A stretch of 35,983 nucleotides of DNA from a virus. A model generated the notes under the pieces. The model was given only the letters and a program-made list of their open reading frames with translations, did no database searches and was not told the origin of the DNA. The stretch lies in IMG/VR virus record IMGVR_UViG_3300044638_000476, positions 1 to 35,983 of that record; one strand, written 5' to 3'. Below, piece by piece: positions 26,470 to 35,180 of this stretch (positions are counted from its first letter, which is position 1; each line of letters starts with the position of its first letter). The position numbers and the translations under genes are program-made.

Positions 26470-28710
26470 ATGGCTGATCCAATCCAATTATTGCAGCCCG
26501 GAAGGACACAGTTAGCTGACGTTTCGTCGCTTCCACAGCCTAACCTCAACTTTGGTCAGCGTCGGCCAGAAATAGAATATCAGGCGGCGGCAGAGGCCAG
26601 CACCGCGCTTTCTCGTACATTTTCCAATCTTGCTACCAATATGTTTGGTACGGCAGAAAAGTTTGCTGAAGCGGCTGGCGAAGAATTTGTCCTTGCCAAT
26701 CCAATTAGCCGTAAGCAATTGGAGGCCATGAGCAAGGGCAACGCAGATAAGTTCAAAAAAGAATTTAGCCTCAATGCTTTTTCTGCCGCCACCCAAAAGT
26801 ATCGTTCTAACGAAATTGCGGCTCATGCTCAAGTAGAAATAATTAACAAAACCAATGAGATTCAGCGCAAGATTGATTTAGGTCGGGATGAACAAGGTAA
26901 CACATTTGATGTTGATACCAAAAAGATTACTGATGAACTAACTGCTTTAACTAAAGGTTGGTCTGATAGCTTAATGCAGGTGTCACCAGATGCTGCTTAT
27001 ACATATAGAGCTACGGCGGCGACTCATGCAAACCGAGTCATCTTGGCAGCAGCCAAAAAAGAAGACCAGCTTAACTTTACCAAGAACAAGGTAAAGATTG
27101 TTAATGACGTTGACAACAATTATGTAAATGCCGTCACCAACATTATCCGTGGCGGTAATGCTTTTAGTCCAAAAGACAATGTCGTCATTACTGTTAATGA
27201 ATTAATACAAAAAGAGCGTGAGGCCTTAATCAGCCGAGCGTTTGGCTTGGGCGGCATTGACGGCATGAACTACGCAATGGAACGTGCCGACAAGATTGAG
27301 GCAGAAATAAAAACAGCAATCTTGGAAGAGGCTGTGTTGTCTCGCCGTGATGATATTGGTGGCGACTTGGTTGGCCTAAACGCAAATATTCAAAATCGAA
27401 CATTGCCAGTAGACCTGCAAAATGTTTGGGATAGTATGTCTTTACCGCAGCAAAAAGTTGCGCGTGACAAGATGATTGCCCAGTATGATCAGTTTATTAA
27501 ATTAAAGACAACAGATCGTGCTAACAGAAAAGCTGACGCAGCAATTTCGATAAACAACCATATACTTAATTACCTTAATCGCGATACTACTGACAAGCAA
27601 CGGGCTGAAATTGTTGTAGCCCTTGAGGATTATTCAAGAGAATTTCCTGAACAAATTTCAGCGGAGAAGATTCGTACTGAGTTGCCAAAGCTACTACAGC
27701 AGGAAGTTGACGAAGATCACGTAAATGTGGGCAAGCTTACTGACAGACTTCGCGCTAAAGACCCAACGCTTCGTACAACAGAAGAAATTCTTACTTGGGC
27801 AAGTGGTAATCGTGTTAAAGCAACGACGGCCCTTGATTTAGCTGGCAGATTCTTGCCTAAAGAATCGGCGGCAAATGCTCGTGCTTTAAGCGCAATGGAT
27901 GTTGAATATTTCATCCGCACCAAACGGGTCGACCCAATTAGCAAGCGAGTCATTAAGACACCGGCTGATGCCAAAGCTGCTTATGAAGCGCGTGGTTTGA
28001 CAATGGATGATGCGCCATCCAATTTAGGTGCTTTGTTGGTTGCCGAGCCAGAAGGTGAGGGCGACGTTATTGATGTTATTAATCAAGTTGACCGTGGAGT
28101 TATTACAACAGATACGCAATTGCGTTCTGTATTAAGCGGCAGAGTTGTTTCTAAAGGAACAATTGAAGGCCTGCAAAAACGTATTGGAGACAGGCGAAAC
28201 CTGCTTGAATCTCAAGCAAATACGGGTGCCGATACAGTTGCTAATCTTTCTGGCTCACAAAACCCGAAGACAAAAGCAAAAATCAAAATAGATGCTGCCC
28301 AAGCCATCCAAGATAAACACGCCGCCATGATGAAAGAATGGGAAGATGGTGGCCGTAAGGGTCAAGCCCCTACTGTGCAGGATGCGACAAGAGAGGTTCA
28401 AAAACGCGCATTAAGCCAAGCAGAGCAAAAGCAGATTGATGCGACTAAGCAAAGCATTGTGGACAACTATGGTCCTAGTGGTACTGTCCTGCCTAAATCT
28501 GTCAAAGATGCCAAGATCGACTTGTCGGCAGTCAGGCCAAGCTTTGAGCCGGGAGAGCCTGTGCGCGTCACAGCAAACTATCGCCGTGTGCTGACTGATA
28601 TGCTGAAAAAAGGTGGCGCATCGCAGGCAGAGATCGACTCCATTGTGACGGCCATGGTCCAGCAGCAAGTGTTTATTGAGAGAACCAATCGTAATAGGAG
28701 TGTGAAGTAA
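26470..28710 (+). CDS. Internal virion protein B (T7 gp15-like position)
   Basis: Encodes 746 residues, almost entirely helical and hydrophilic with regular Ala, Lys, Asp and Asn (TALSRTFSNLATNMFGTAEKFAEAAGEEFV... ). Its size and place between the gp14-like protein and the largest internal protein match the T7 gp15 ejection protein, which forms the periplasmic channel. The gene uses more A/T-ending codons than its neighbours, a possible sign of mosaic origin. No enzymatic motif is visible. Confidence 0.78.
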   Translation: MADPIQLLQPGRTQLADVSSLPQPNLNFGQRRPEIEYQAAAEASTALSRTFSNLATNMFGTAEKFAEAAGEEFVLANPISRKQLEAMSKGNADKFKKEFSLNAFSAATQKYRSNEIAAHAQVEIINKTNEIQRKIDLGRDEQGNTFDVDTKKITDELTALTKGWSDSLMQVSPDAAYTYRATAATHANRVILAAAKKEDQLNFTKNKVKIVNDVDNNYVNAVTNIIRGGNAFSPKDNVVITVNELIQKEREALISRAFGLGGIDGMNYAMERADKIEAEIKTAILEEAVLSRRDDIGGDLVGLNANIQNRTLPVDLQNVWDSMSLPQQKVARDKMIAQYDQFIKLKTTDRANRKADAAISINNHILNYLNRDTTDKQRAEIVVALEDYSREFPEQISAEKIRTELPKLLQQEVDEDHVNVGKLTDRLRAKDPTLRTTEEILTWASGNRVKATTALDLAGRFLPKESAANARALSAMDVEYFIRTKRVDPISKRVIKTPADAKAAYEARGLTMDDAPSNLGALLVAEPEGEGDVIDVINQVDRGVITTDTQLRSVLSGRVVSKGTIEGLQKRIGDRRNLLESQANTGADTVANLSGSQNPKTKAKIKIDAAQAIQDKHAAMMKEWEDGGRKGQAPTVQDATREVQKRALSQAEQKQIDATKQSIVDNYGPSGTVLPKSVKDAKIDLSAVRPSFEPGEPVRVTANYRRVLTDMLKKGGASQAEIDSIVTAMVQQQVFIERTNRNRSVK

Positions 28711-29252
28711 TGGAAGACGACTTCAAATATTACGACGACTACCAGTATTTCAGGGAATACCCTGATGCGCCTGACTATACCGAGATGATGGACGGGATGC
28801 AACTGGCTATGGCAGATACTGGCCGGATGCCAGAGGTTGTGGTTACTGGTCAGCCAGAGCCGGAGTTTAAGAAGATTGAACCTGCTGGTGGCATGGCTGC
28901 ATTAAAGACCGTAGGCGAGGCAATGCAAGCTGGCGCAGAAAAGATTGACTTTGATGTGATTGGCTTTCCGGGTATTGGTACGCTGACGCTGAAGGACTTA
29001 ACCGTTGGTGACTTGGGTAAAGTGCTGGTCAACATTGCAGAAGGATTCCCGCCGGTAGAGTTCCAAACTGCGACAGGAAGATTGAAGGTTCCACGCCCAA
29101 CGATGGAATCACTAGAATTGATCAACGCACCAGTTGCAGCAGGGATCGCAAAGAAGGCCGTAAAGACGATGGCAAAGTCCAAGAAGGCAACGGCAGCGGC
29201 AGCGGCAACGGCAGCGCCAAAGTCATTGGCGACGAATGAGGAACAGAAATAA
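28710..29252 (+). CDS. Hypothetical protein between internal virion genes
   Basis: Encodes 180 residues. It starts with an acidic, Tyr-rich segment (MEDDFKYYDDYQYFREYPDAPDYTEMM), has a middle domain (VIGFPGIGTLTLKDLTVGDLGKVLVNIAEGFPPVEF) and ends with a Lys/Ala low-complexity tail encoded by GGCAGC repeats. It overlaps both neighbours by one base. A minor core or ejection accessory protein is likely from context. Confidence 0.68.
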   Translation: MEDDFKYYDDYQYFREYPDAPDYTEMMDGMQLAMADTGRMPEVVVTGQPEPEFKKIEPAGGMAALKTVGEAMQAGAEKIDFDVIGFPGIGTLTLKDLTVGDLGKVLVNIAEGFPPVEFQTATGRLKVPRPTMESLELINAPVAAGIAKKAVKTMAKSKKATAAAAATAAPKSLATNEEQK

Positions 29253-32200
29253 TGGCTATCAACAGATCGCTTGAGGCACGGTTAGATACAGCTATCTCAT
29301 CGGAGAACTTAGTCGATGAGATGACCAAGCCGTTGACCAATGAGCCAGCAGATGGCATCCCTGTTCAGCAGAACCTTGAATTCCCTGAATACGAACAGGA
29401 AGCTGGATTAGGCTCAATTGCGCCAGTTATTAAAAAGCTTAAGCCCAAGGCTGCTTTAGAGCCCTTGCTTCAAAAAGGCGTTCGGATTAGCCAAGAGCCG
29501 AAGATTATTCCTGACCCGCCACCTGTCGCACCAGCCCCAATTGTTACGCAGCCAAAAGCCACAAAGCAAGGACCAAAGCCGGATATTGCCCCTGTGCCGG
29601 GGGGGGAGATGCTTGACGCTGTAGCAAAGCGTGAGGCAATGATTGAGTCTGGCTCTGCTGCGACAACGCCAGAAACACCAATTAGCAATCTTGCTTTTGA
29701 CAATGAAGGCTTGCAAGCAACCGTTCGTGTGATGGCAGAGAACGCTGTCAAGAACGAGCCAACGATGTCCGTGCGTTCCATCAAGATGCGAATGATGAAT
29801 GCTGGCGTACCAGAAGGTATTGCCAACCGTTTGCTTGAAGGTCAGCCACTTGAGTCCACCATCGGGTCATCCGAGTTAGCCAAGACGGTATCGGGTGTCG
29901 TTGAATTGCATGACCAAAGTGCAAAGATGCTGGATAACTTGATGGAGAAGATGGCGGCTGGTCAGTTGGATCAGGCCGGTCAGCTTGAACTACGTCAGCA
30001 GATGGCGTTTCACAATGTCATTACCTCGTCGCTCAAGGGCGTACAAGTTGATGTGGCTCGTTCGATGAACGTATTTAAGCGCGTCAAGGATGCTGGTCCC
30101 GGGTTCCGTCCGATTGATATGAGAGCCATCTTGGATGATGCCGGTGGTGAAAGAGCATTGTTACAGCTTGCCAATGATTACGTCAGATTAGAGCGCAGAA
30201 AAGGCAAGAACCAGCTTATTGAGGTTGGTCTTGGTAAGCGGCTACGTGATGTTGTAATTAATGTGTGGCAGTCTAACCTGCTGACTGACATTGCGCCTCA
30301 TGCGTATAGCCTTGTGTCTGGAATAATCAACACGGCCCGTGCGCCTTTTGAGCGCATGGTTGCCGTTGGTGTTGGACAAATTCGTCAAAGCGGCGCAGGT
30401 GGGTTTAAGTTAATAAATGACGGCGTACCTCCGGCAGAATATTCTGTTGCTGACCGTTATTACATGGCAGACATCCAAGCAAGAATGTCAGGCATTCGGA
30501 ATGGCTTGTATGACGCATGGACTACTCTTGCGAGAGGTGGTCCTGTCGTAAAGGTTCCGTTTACTGATGTCAATGTAACGCTGCCTACACCGTTTAGCAA
30601 AGATTATGCGTTGCGCTCGAATGCCAAAGGCGATGCGGTAGTAGAGCCTTTATCTGGGGCGGCATTTAGCGATGTGCCTGTGCGACTGCCATTTAGTTCG
30701 ACTGAGTTGTTCCGCACTCCAGACTTTACTAATGGGTTTGTTGGGAAAAGCCTAAACGCAATGGGCTATCTGTATAGCGTTCCATTCCGTGCATTAAGGG
30801 CTGCTGACGACTTTGTTGGCATGACAGTTTCCCGTATGCAACTGCACGAGGAAGCGTGGCATATTGCACAAAAAGAATATGACTTATTAGTATCCAAAGG
30901 CGCTACGCCTGAAGACGCTTTGGCTGAGACTCAACGTATTGTTGCTTCTTTTGCTAATGAGCGCCCAGCGTCATTGCAAGCCAGCATGGAAAAGGCTCAT
31001 AAAATTGCTACAGCATCGGAAGACTTTAACAGGGAAACTAAGCTTAATGAGTTTTACTGGAAGACGGACAAGATGTTTCAAAGTGCTGCATTAAAGCCTT
31101 TCCTTCCTTTTTCCAGATCACTCACGAATGATTTCTTGCATACCGCTGCTGCAACGCCGGGGTGGAATCTTGTTAGCCCAAAGTTCTGGGACGCATGGAA
31201 TGCTGGCGGTAAAGAACGTGACTTAGCCATTGCTAGATTAAGTATTGGTGGAACTGCTGGGTATATAGCTGTTGACTTGGCAACGGATGGACGATTGACA
31301 GGTAATGGCCCTCCACAACTTCAAGATAGAAAAGCTTTGGAGGCGACTGGGTGGCAAAAGAATTCTATTGTTTTTAGCCCCGGAGAACTTAGCGACAGCG
31401 TTAAATCCAAGTTTTCTTCCATTGCCTCAGTAACTGAAGGCAAAGGTAACTTAAGTGGTTATACATTTGTTAGCTTCGCACGGTTTGGCGTTGTCTCTCC
31501 AATATTTTCTCAAGGCGCTGATTTTGCTGATGCACAAAGATTCCATGTTGGCAAACCCGATGAGGAAGAATGGTCCAAGTTGGCATTGGCTTATGCCGCA
31601 TCAAACCTTGAGTATTTGCAAAACCAACCTCAAGCAGCAGCCTTTGGAGACATCATCGGTCTTGTTAGGTCTAGGGCTGAAGATGGCGGGGAGAAAGTCT
31701 TTGATGTTTTAAACCGCATAGCTAAACAGTATATCGATGTTTTATATACCGGCACACCCCTGCTGGGTTCTACTAATGCTTCTGCAATAGCTCACATTGA
31801 AAGACTTAATGACCCGCTGATTAGGTCTACCCGTTCTGACATGATGAATGTCCCAGCCCACTTGCGTCTTTTCCACGAGCAATGGAACCGAGTTACGAGC
31901 AGGTTGCCGGGATGGTCCAGCAAGTTGAGCGAGGAATTTGATGATATTGGTCGCCGTCGGTATGTTGAGGACAATATGTTTGAGACATACGCCAATTTCG
32001 TCCCAGTCGTTCAAGCAAGGAAGGGCAAGCGTGATCCGTTCATGGAGGCTATGGTTTCCATCGATCATGGCGTGTCCAGACCACGCGAGGTATGGGACGG
32101 TGTAAGGCTGTCAGGACCGCAATTTAACCGCTACAAAAAGCTTTATGGGCAAGAGGTGATGATCGACCCATCCTTGTTCGTTTCGACGGCTACAGGCGCT

Positions 32201-32497
32201 CCTATGAACCTTGAGATGGCAATGCCTATGCTACTCAAAGAGAAAGAGGCTTACGAGATTTCTGAAGGCCGGACATTCGGTAAGGGCGACGCACAGAATT
32301 TTGCTGACAGCGTTATCAAAAAGTACAGACGTATTGCCAAGTTGAGAATGATTGGTTTTGATCCTAGCCCAGAGTTAGGCCAGACCGAGATACCAGACCT
32401 AAGTGAATCTGGTTTCTTAGATGAGAAGGTCGAGTTCCCAGAGTTGGGCGCAGCTATTGACAAGACCAAAAAGTTCTATAGCTTATATGGCAAGTAA
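29252..32497 (+). CDS. Large internal virion / DNA ejection protein (T7 gp16-like position)
   Basis: Encodes 1081 residues, by far the largest gene. It is helical, with Pro-rich linkers near residue 85-120 (PDPPPVAPAPIVTQPKATKQGPKPD) and a long central domain that includes hydrophobic segments such as LIARLSIGGTAGYIAVDLA. Size and order (after two internal proteins, before fibres) match podovirus gp16-type ejection proteins. I see no clear lytic transglycosylase motif (no E-SxxxGLMQ-like strip), unlike T7 gp16, so cell-wall opening during ejection may rest elsewhere. Confidence 0.75.
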   Translation: MAINRSLEARLDTAISSENLVDEMTKPLTNEPADGIPVQQNLEFPEYEQEAGLGSIAPVIKKLKPKAALEPLLQKGVRISQEPKIIPDPPPVAPAPIVTQPKATKQGPKPDIAPVPGGEMLDAVAKREAMIESGSAATTPETPISNLAFDNEGLQATVRVMAENAVKNEPTMSVRSIKMRMMNAGVPEGIANRLLEGQPLESTIGSSELAKTVSGVVELHDQSAKMLDNLMEKMAAGQLDQAGQLELRQQMAFHNVITSSLKGVQVDVARSMNVFKRVKDAGPGFRPIDMRAILDDAGGERALLQLANDYVRLERRKGKNQLIEVGLGKRLRDVVINVWQSNLLTDIAPHAYSLVSGIINTARAPFERMVAVGVGQIRQSGAGGFKLINDGVPPAEYSVADRYYMADIQARMSGIRNGLYDAWTTLARGGPVVKVPFTDVNVTLPTPFSKDYALRSNAKGDAVVEPLSGAAFSDVPVRLPFSSTELFRTPDFTNGFVGKSLNAMGYLYSVPFRALRAADDFVGMTVSRMQLHEEAWHIAQKEYDLLVSKGATPEDALAETQRIVASFANERPASLQASMEKAHKIATASEDFNRETKLNEFYWKTDKMFQSAALKPFLPFSRSLTNDFLHTAAATPGWNLVSPKFWDAWNAGGKERDLAIARLSIGGTAGYIAVDLATDGRLTGNGPPQLQDRKALEATGWQKNSIVFSPGELSDSVKSKFSSIASVTEGKGNLSGYTFVSFARFGVVSPIFSQGADFADAQRFHVGKPDEEEWSKLALAYAASNLEYLQNQPQAAAFGDIIGLVRSRAEDGGEKVFDVLNRIAKQYIDVLYTGTPLLGSTNASAIAHIERLNDPLIRSTRSDMMNVPAHLRLFHEQWNRVTSRLPGWSSKLSEEFDDIGRRRYVEDNMFETYANFVPVVQARKGKRDPFMEAMVSIDHGVSRPREVWDGVRLSGPQFNRYKKLYGQEVMIDPSLFVSTATGAPMNLEMAMPMLLKEKEAYEISEGRTFGKGDAQNFADSVIKKYRRIAKLRMIGFDPSPELGQTEIPDLSESGFLDEKVEFPELGAAIDKTKKFYSLYGK

Positions 32498-32499
32498 AT

Positions 32500-32505
32500 T
32501 ATAAT
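32500..32505 (+). promoter_or_regulatory. Possible -10 box before the tail fibre gene
   Basis: A perfect TATAAT sits in the 28-base gap after the 1081-residue gene, with GGAAGGA as SD downstream. No convincing -35 is seen, so promoter activity is only possible. Confidence 0.3.
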
Positions 32506-32525
32506 TTTGTTGGAAGGATTAAATC

Positions 32526-33989
32526 ATGTCAGTACCTATTAGCAATGTGACAAGGAGGGTGGTCTATGCCGCATCCGGCACAGGGCCATATGCCTTCACG
32601 TTTGAAATTCTGGCTGCTGGCGACATCGCGGTTTATCGTGATGATACCTTGCTGACATTGACGACTGACTATACGGTCACGATTAATGCAAACGGAACTG
32701 GCTCGGTCACGCTAGTAGCTGCTCCAACTGGTGCAACGCAGATCGCCATTGTCGGCAACCGCACTATATCGCGCACAACAGACTTCGTGACCGGCGGTGA
32801 CTTCTTTGCCAACACGCTAAACGATGAACTAGATCAGCAGACCATCTTCAACCAGCAGAATGCTGAAGGTCTAGGCCGTGCATTGCAGGCACCGCAGACT
32901 GATCCGACAACGATCAACATGACTCTGCCACGCGCATCGCTTCGTGCCAATAAGGCGCTAGGCTTTGATGCTAACGGCAATCCTGCAATTGCAGAAACTC
33001 TTGGTAGTAACCGTGGCAACTGGGCAGCATCTACGCTTTACTACGCACGGGATATTGTCAAGGACACCACCAACAGTAATATCTGGCAGTGCTTGGTGCA
33101 GCACACATCGACTGGTTCGCAGCCGATCAATACCAACACAGACAGCGCCAAGTGGTTCTTGCTCGTGGATGCTGCGACTGCTTCAACGTCTGCCACCAAT
33201 GCGGCTGCGTCAGCCTCTGCTGCGGCGACAAGCGCATCTAATGCTTCGTCATCGGCCAGCACCGCAAGCACAGCAGCCTCGAATGCTTCAACGTCAGCAA
33301 CTAATTCGGCAAGCTCTGCCTCGACAGCCTCGACCGCTGCCACTACGGCCAGCACCGCTGCAACCAATGCCGGGAACAGCGAAACTGCTGCGGCAACATC
33401 GGCGACCAACGCATCAAACAGCGCCTCTGCTGCTAGTACGTCGGCCACTAACGCTGCAAGCTCGGCATCGTCTGCATCGACTTCAGCCAGCAACGCATCG
33501 ACCAGCGCGACTAACGCATCTAACTCTGCTAGTTCGGCAAGCACCAGCGCGACCAGTGCTTCAAGCAGTGCGTCGGCAGCATCAACAAGTGCAACAAATG
33601 CAGCGACTAGCGCAACTAATGCGGCATCTTCTGCGACTACCGCCAGCACCGCAGCCACTAACGCTGCTGCCAGCTATGACGCATTTGACGATAGATACCT
33701 TGGCGCTAAGTCAACAGCGCCGAGCGTAGACAACGATGGCAACGCATTGCTGACCGGTGCCTTGTACTGGAACACAACAGCAAGTCAACTTTATATCTGG
33801 ACAGGCTCTGCATGGGATGCGGCTGCATTTAGCGTATCTGGTGCGGTGACTAGCTTTAATACTAGAACCGGCTCAGTAACATTGACAAGCACTGATGTTA
33901 CTGACGCACTAGGCTTTACCCCTGCAACCGCTGCATCTGTCTCAGCCATTCCCGATCCCGTGGCAATGGCACTTGTTTTCGGGAGTTAA
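32526..33989 (+). CDS. Tail fibre protein with Ala/Ser/Thr-rich shaft
   Basis: Encodes 487 residues. The N-terminal about 150 residues (NVTRRVVYAASGTGPYAFTFEILAAGDIAVYRDDTLL...DELDQQTIFNQQ) match the virion-attachment domain of T7-type tail fibres. About residues 215-375 form an Ala/Ser/Thr/Asn repeat shaft (SATNAAASASAAATSASNAS), as in lambda and T7-like fibres that trimerise as a coiled coil. The end carries GAVTSFNTRTGSVTLTSTDVTDALGFTPA, the lambda side-tail-fibre repeat type. It would carry the downstream receptor-binding proteins. Confidence 0.88.
   Translation: MSVPISNVTRRVVYAASGTGPYAFTFEILAAGDIAVYRDDTLLTLTTDYTVTINANGTGSVTLVAAPTGATQIAIVGNRTISRTTDFVTGGDFFANTLNDELDQQTIFNQQNAEGLGRALQAPQTDPTTINMTLPRASLRANKALGFDANGNPAIAETLGSNRGNWAASTLYYARDIVKDTTNSNIWQCLVQHTSTGSQPINTNTDSAKWFLLVDAATASTSATNAAASASAAATSASNASSSASTASTAASNASTSATNSASSASTASTAATTASTAATNAGNSETAAATSATNASNSASAASTSATNAASSASSASTSASNASTSATNASNSASSASTSATSASSSASAASTSATNAATSATNAASSATTASTAATNAAASYDAFDDRYLGAKSTAPSVDNDGNALLTGALYWNTTASQLYIWTGSAWDAAAFSVSGAVTSFNTRTGSVTLTSTDVTDALGFTPATAASVSAIPDPVAMALVFGS
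33170..33675 (+). repeat. Low-complexity Ala/Ser/Thr codon repeat region
   Basis: About 500 bases of GCx/AGC/TCx/ACx codons encode the fibre shaft. The units are imperfect repeats of about 21 bases (seven residues, S-A-T-N-A-A-S type). Such stretches are prone to length change by slippage or recombination, which would alter fibre length. Confidence 0.7.
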
Positions 33990-33992
33990 ATC

Positions 33993-35039
33993 ATGGCACT
34001 AAAAGGCAAACCAATCGCGGTCGGGACTTCTGATACCGATCTTTACACTTGTCCGTCAACAATTGAGGCATCTGTCCACGGCTTAGTATTTGCCAATGGC
34101 ACAGGTAGTGCTGCAACGATTACGGTCAAGGTCTACATTCAAAGCACTGCGGCAACGACCACGATTATTACTGGTCAAACCGTGGCAGCGAATACAGCAT
34201 TCACTTGGCCGAAGCCGATCAACCTGAATGCAGGCGACAAGATTATTGCCAGCGCATCAACTGGGTCAGCCATTGTCTGTTTATACTCAGCTTACGAAGG
34301 CAGTGCTGCACCAGTGGCCGTGGGCTTCACGCCTCGCGGTGCTTGGTCAAGTGGCGCAAGCTACGTTACTAACGATGTCGTCAGCTTGAGCGGCTCAAGC
34401 TACTTGGCAATTCAAGCCAGCACCAACCAAAGCCCATCTTCAGCAACAGCCTACTGGCTAGTGTTAGCAGCTAAAGGTGACGCTGGTTCTGGTAGTGGTG
34501 ATGTTACCGGCCCATCTAGCTCGGTCGATAACGAGATCGCCCTGTTCTCCGGTACTGGAGGTAAGACGATCAAGCGGTCAACCACGACCGGTGTGCTAAA
34601 AGCAACGTCTGGTGTGATCGCTGCTGCTACTGCTGGTACAGATTACGTCGCTCCCGGCGGTGCGTTAGGAACACCGTCAAGCGGTACGCTGACGAATTGC
34701 ACAGCAGACGGGACAAACTCAGTCGGCTACCGCAATGTGCCGCAGTCTGGCTCAGACAAAACGACTTCTTATAGCTTGACCACAGGCGACATCGGTGAGT
34801 TTGTCGGCGTTGGTTCGGGTGGGTCGATCACGATCCCGAACTCGACATTCGCTGCTGGCGACATTGTGTCGATCTTCAACAACACGACCGGCAACATCAC
34901 CATCACCTGTTCGATCACCACGGCCTACATCGCAGGCACGAATACGGACAAGGACACGATGACGTTGGCGACCAGAGGCGTTGCGACGATCCTGTTTATC
35001 AGCGGCACAGTCTGCGTCGTGACAGGGAACGTGTCATGA
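33993..35039 (+). CDS. Tail fibre-associated protein with carbohydrate-binding-like domain
   Basis: Encodes 348 residues. The N-terminal about 110 residues form a beta-rich domain (GLVFANGTGSAATITVKVYIQSTAATTTIITG). Residues about 115-155 (PRGAWSSGASYVTNDVVSLSGSSYLAIQASTNQSPSSATAYWLVLA) match the CBM5/12 (chitin-binding-like) pattern with aromatic residues at W-x(4)-Y-x-x-x-D-V. A C-terminal beta domain (VPQSGSDKTTSYSLTTGDIGEFVGVGSGGSITI...) ends in TGNVS. It probably binds cell-surface sugar. Its last 193 bases recur at the left end of the window. Confidence 0.82.
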   Translation: MALKGKPIAVGTSDTDLYTCPSTIEASVHGLVFANGTGSAATITVKVYIQSTAATTTIITGQTVAANTAFTWPKPINLNAGDKIIASASTGSAIVCLYSAYEGSAAPVAVGFTPRGAWSSGASYVTNDVVSLSGSSYLAIQASTNQSPSSATAYWLVLAAKGDAGSGSGDVTGPSSSVDNEIALFSGTGGKTIKRSTTTGVLKATSGVIAAATAGTDYVAPGGALGTPSSGTLTNCTADGTNSVGYRNVPQSGSDKTTSYSLTTGDIGEFVGVGSGGSITIPNSTFAAGDIVSIFNNTTGNITITCSITTAYIAGTNTDKDTMTLATRGVATILFISGTVCVVTGNVS

Positions 35040-35180
35040 GTGGCATTATGGCAATGCTGTTGGGCAGGCTTGCTGCTGGTGGCGGCGCACTGACCGTTGT
35101 CCAAACCTTTACCGCATCTGGCACTTGGACTGCACCTACTGGCGTGACCGAAGTTGAGTACCTTGTTGTCGCTGGTGGTG
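34847..35180 (+). repeat. Right copy of the overlap locus (5' conserved flank)
   Basis: Partner of 1-334. It holds the end of the carbohydrate-binding-like gene and the start of the adhesin. Confidence 0.9.

Noticed and set aside
29598-29607. Run of G residues in the large ejection protein as a frameshift site
   Set aside because: The frame is intact through the run, and no alternative product of useful length follows in the other frame.
33041-33658. 205-residue antisense frame opposite the tail fibre shaft
   Set aside because: It mirrors the Ala/Ser codon repeat and has a low-complexity Ala/Val/Leu sequence without a start signal.
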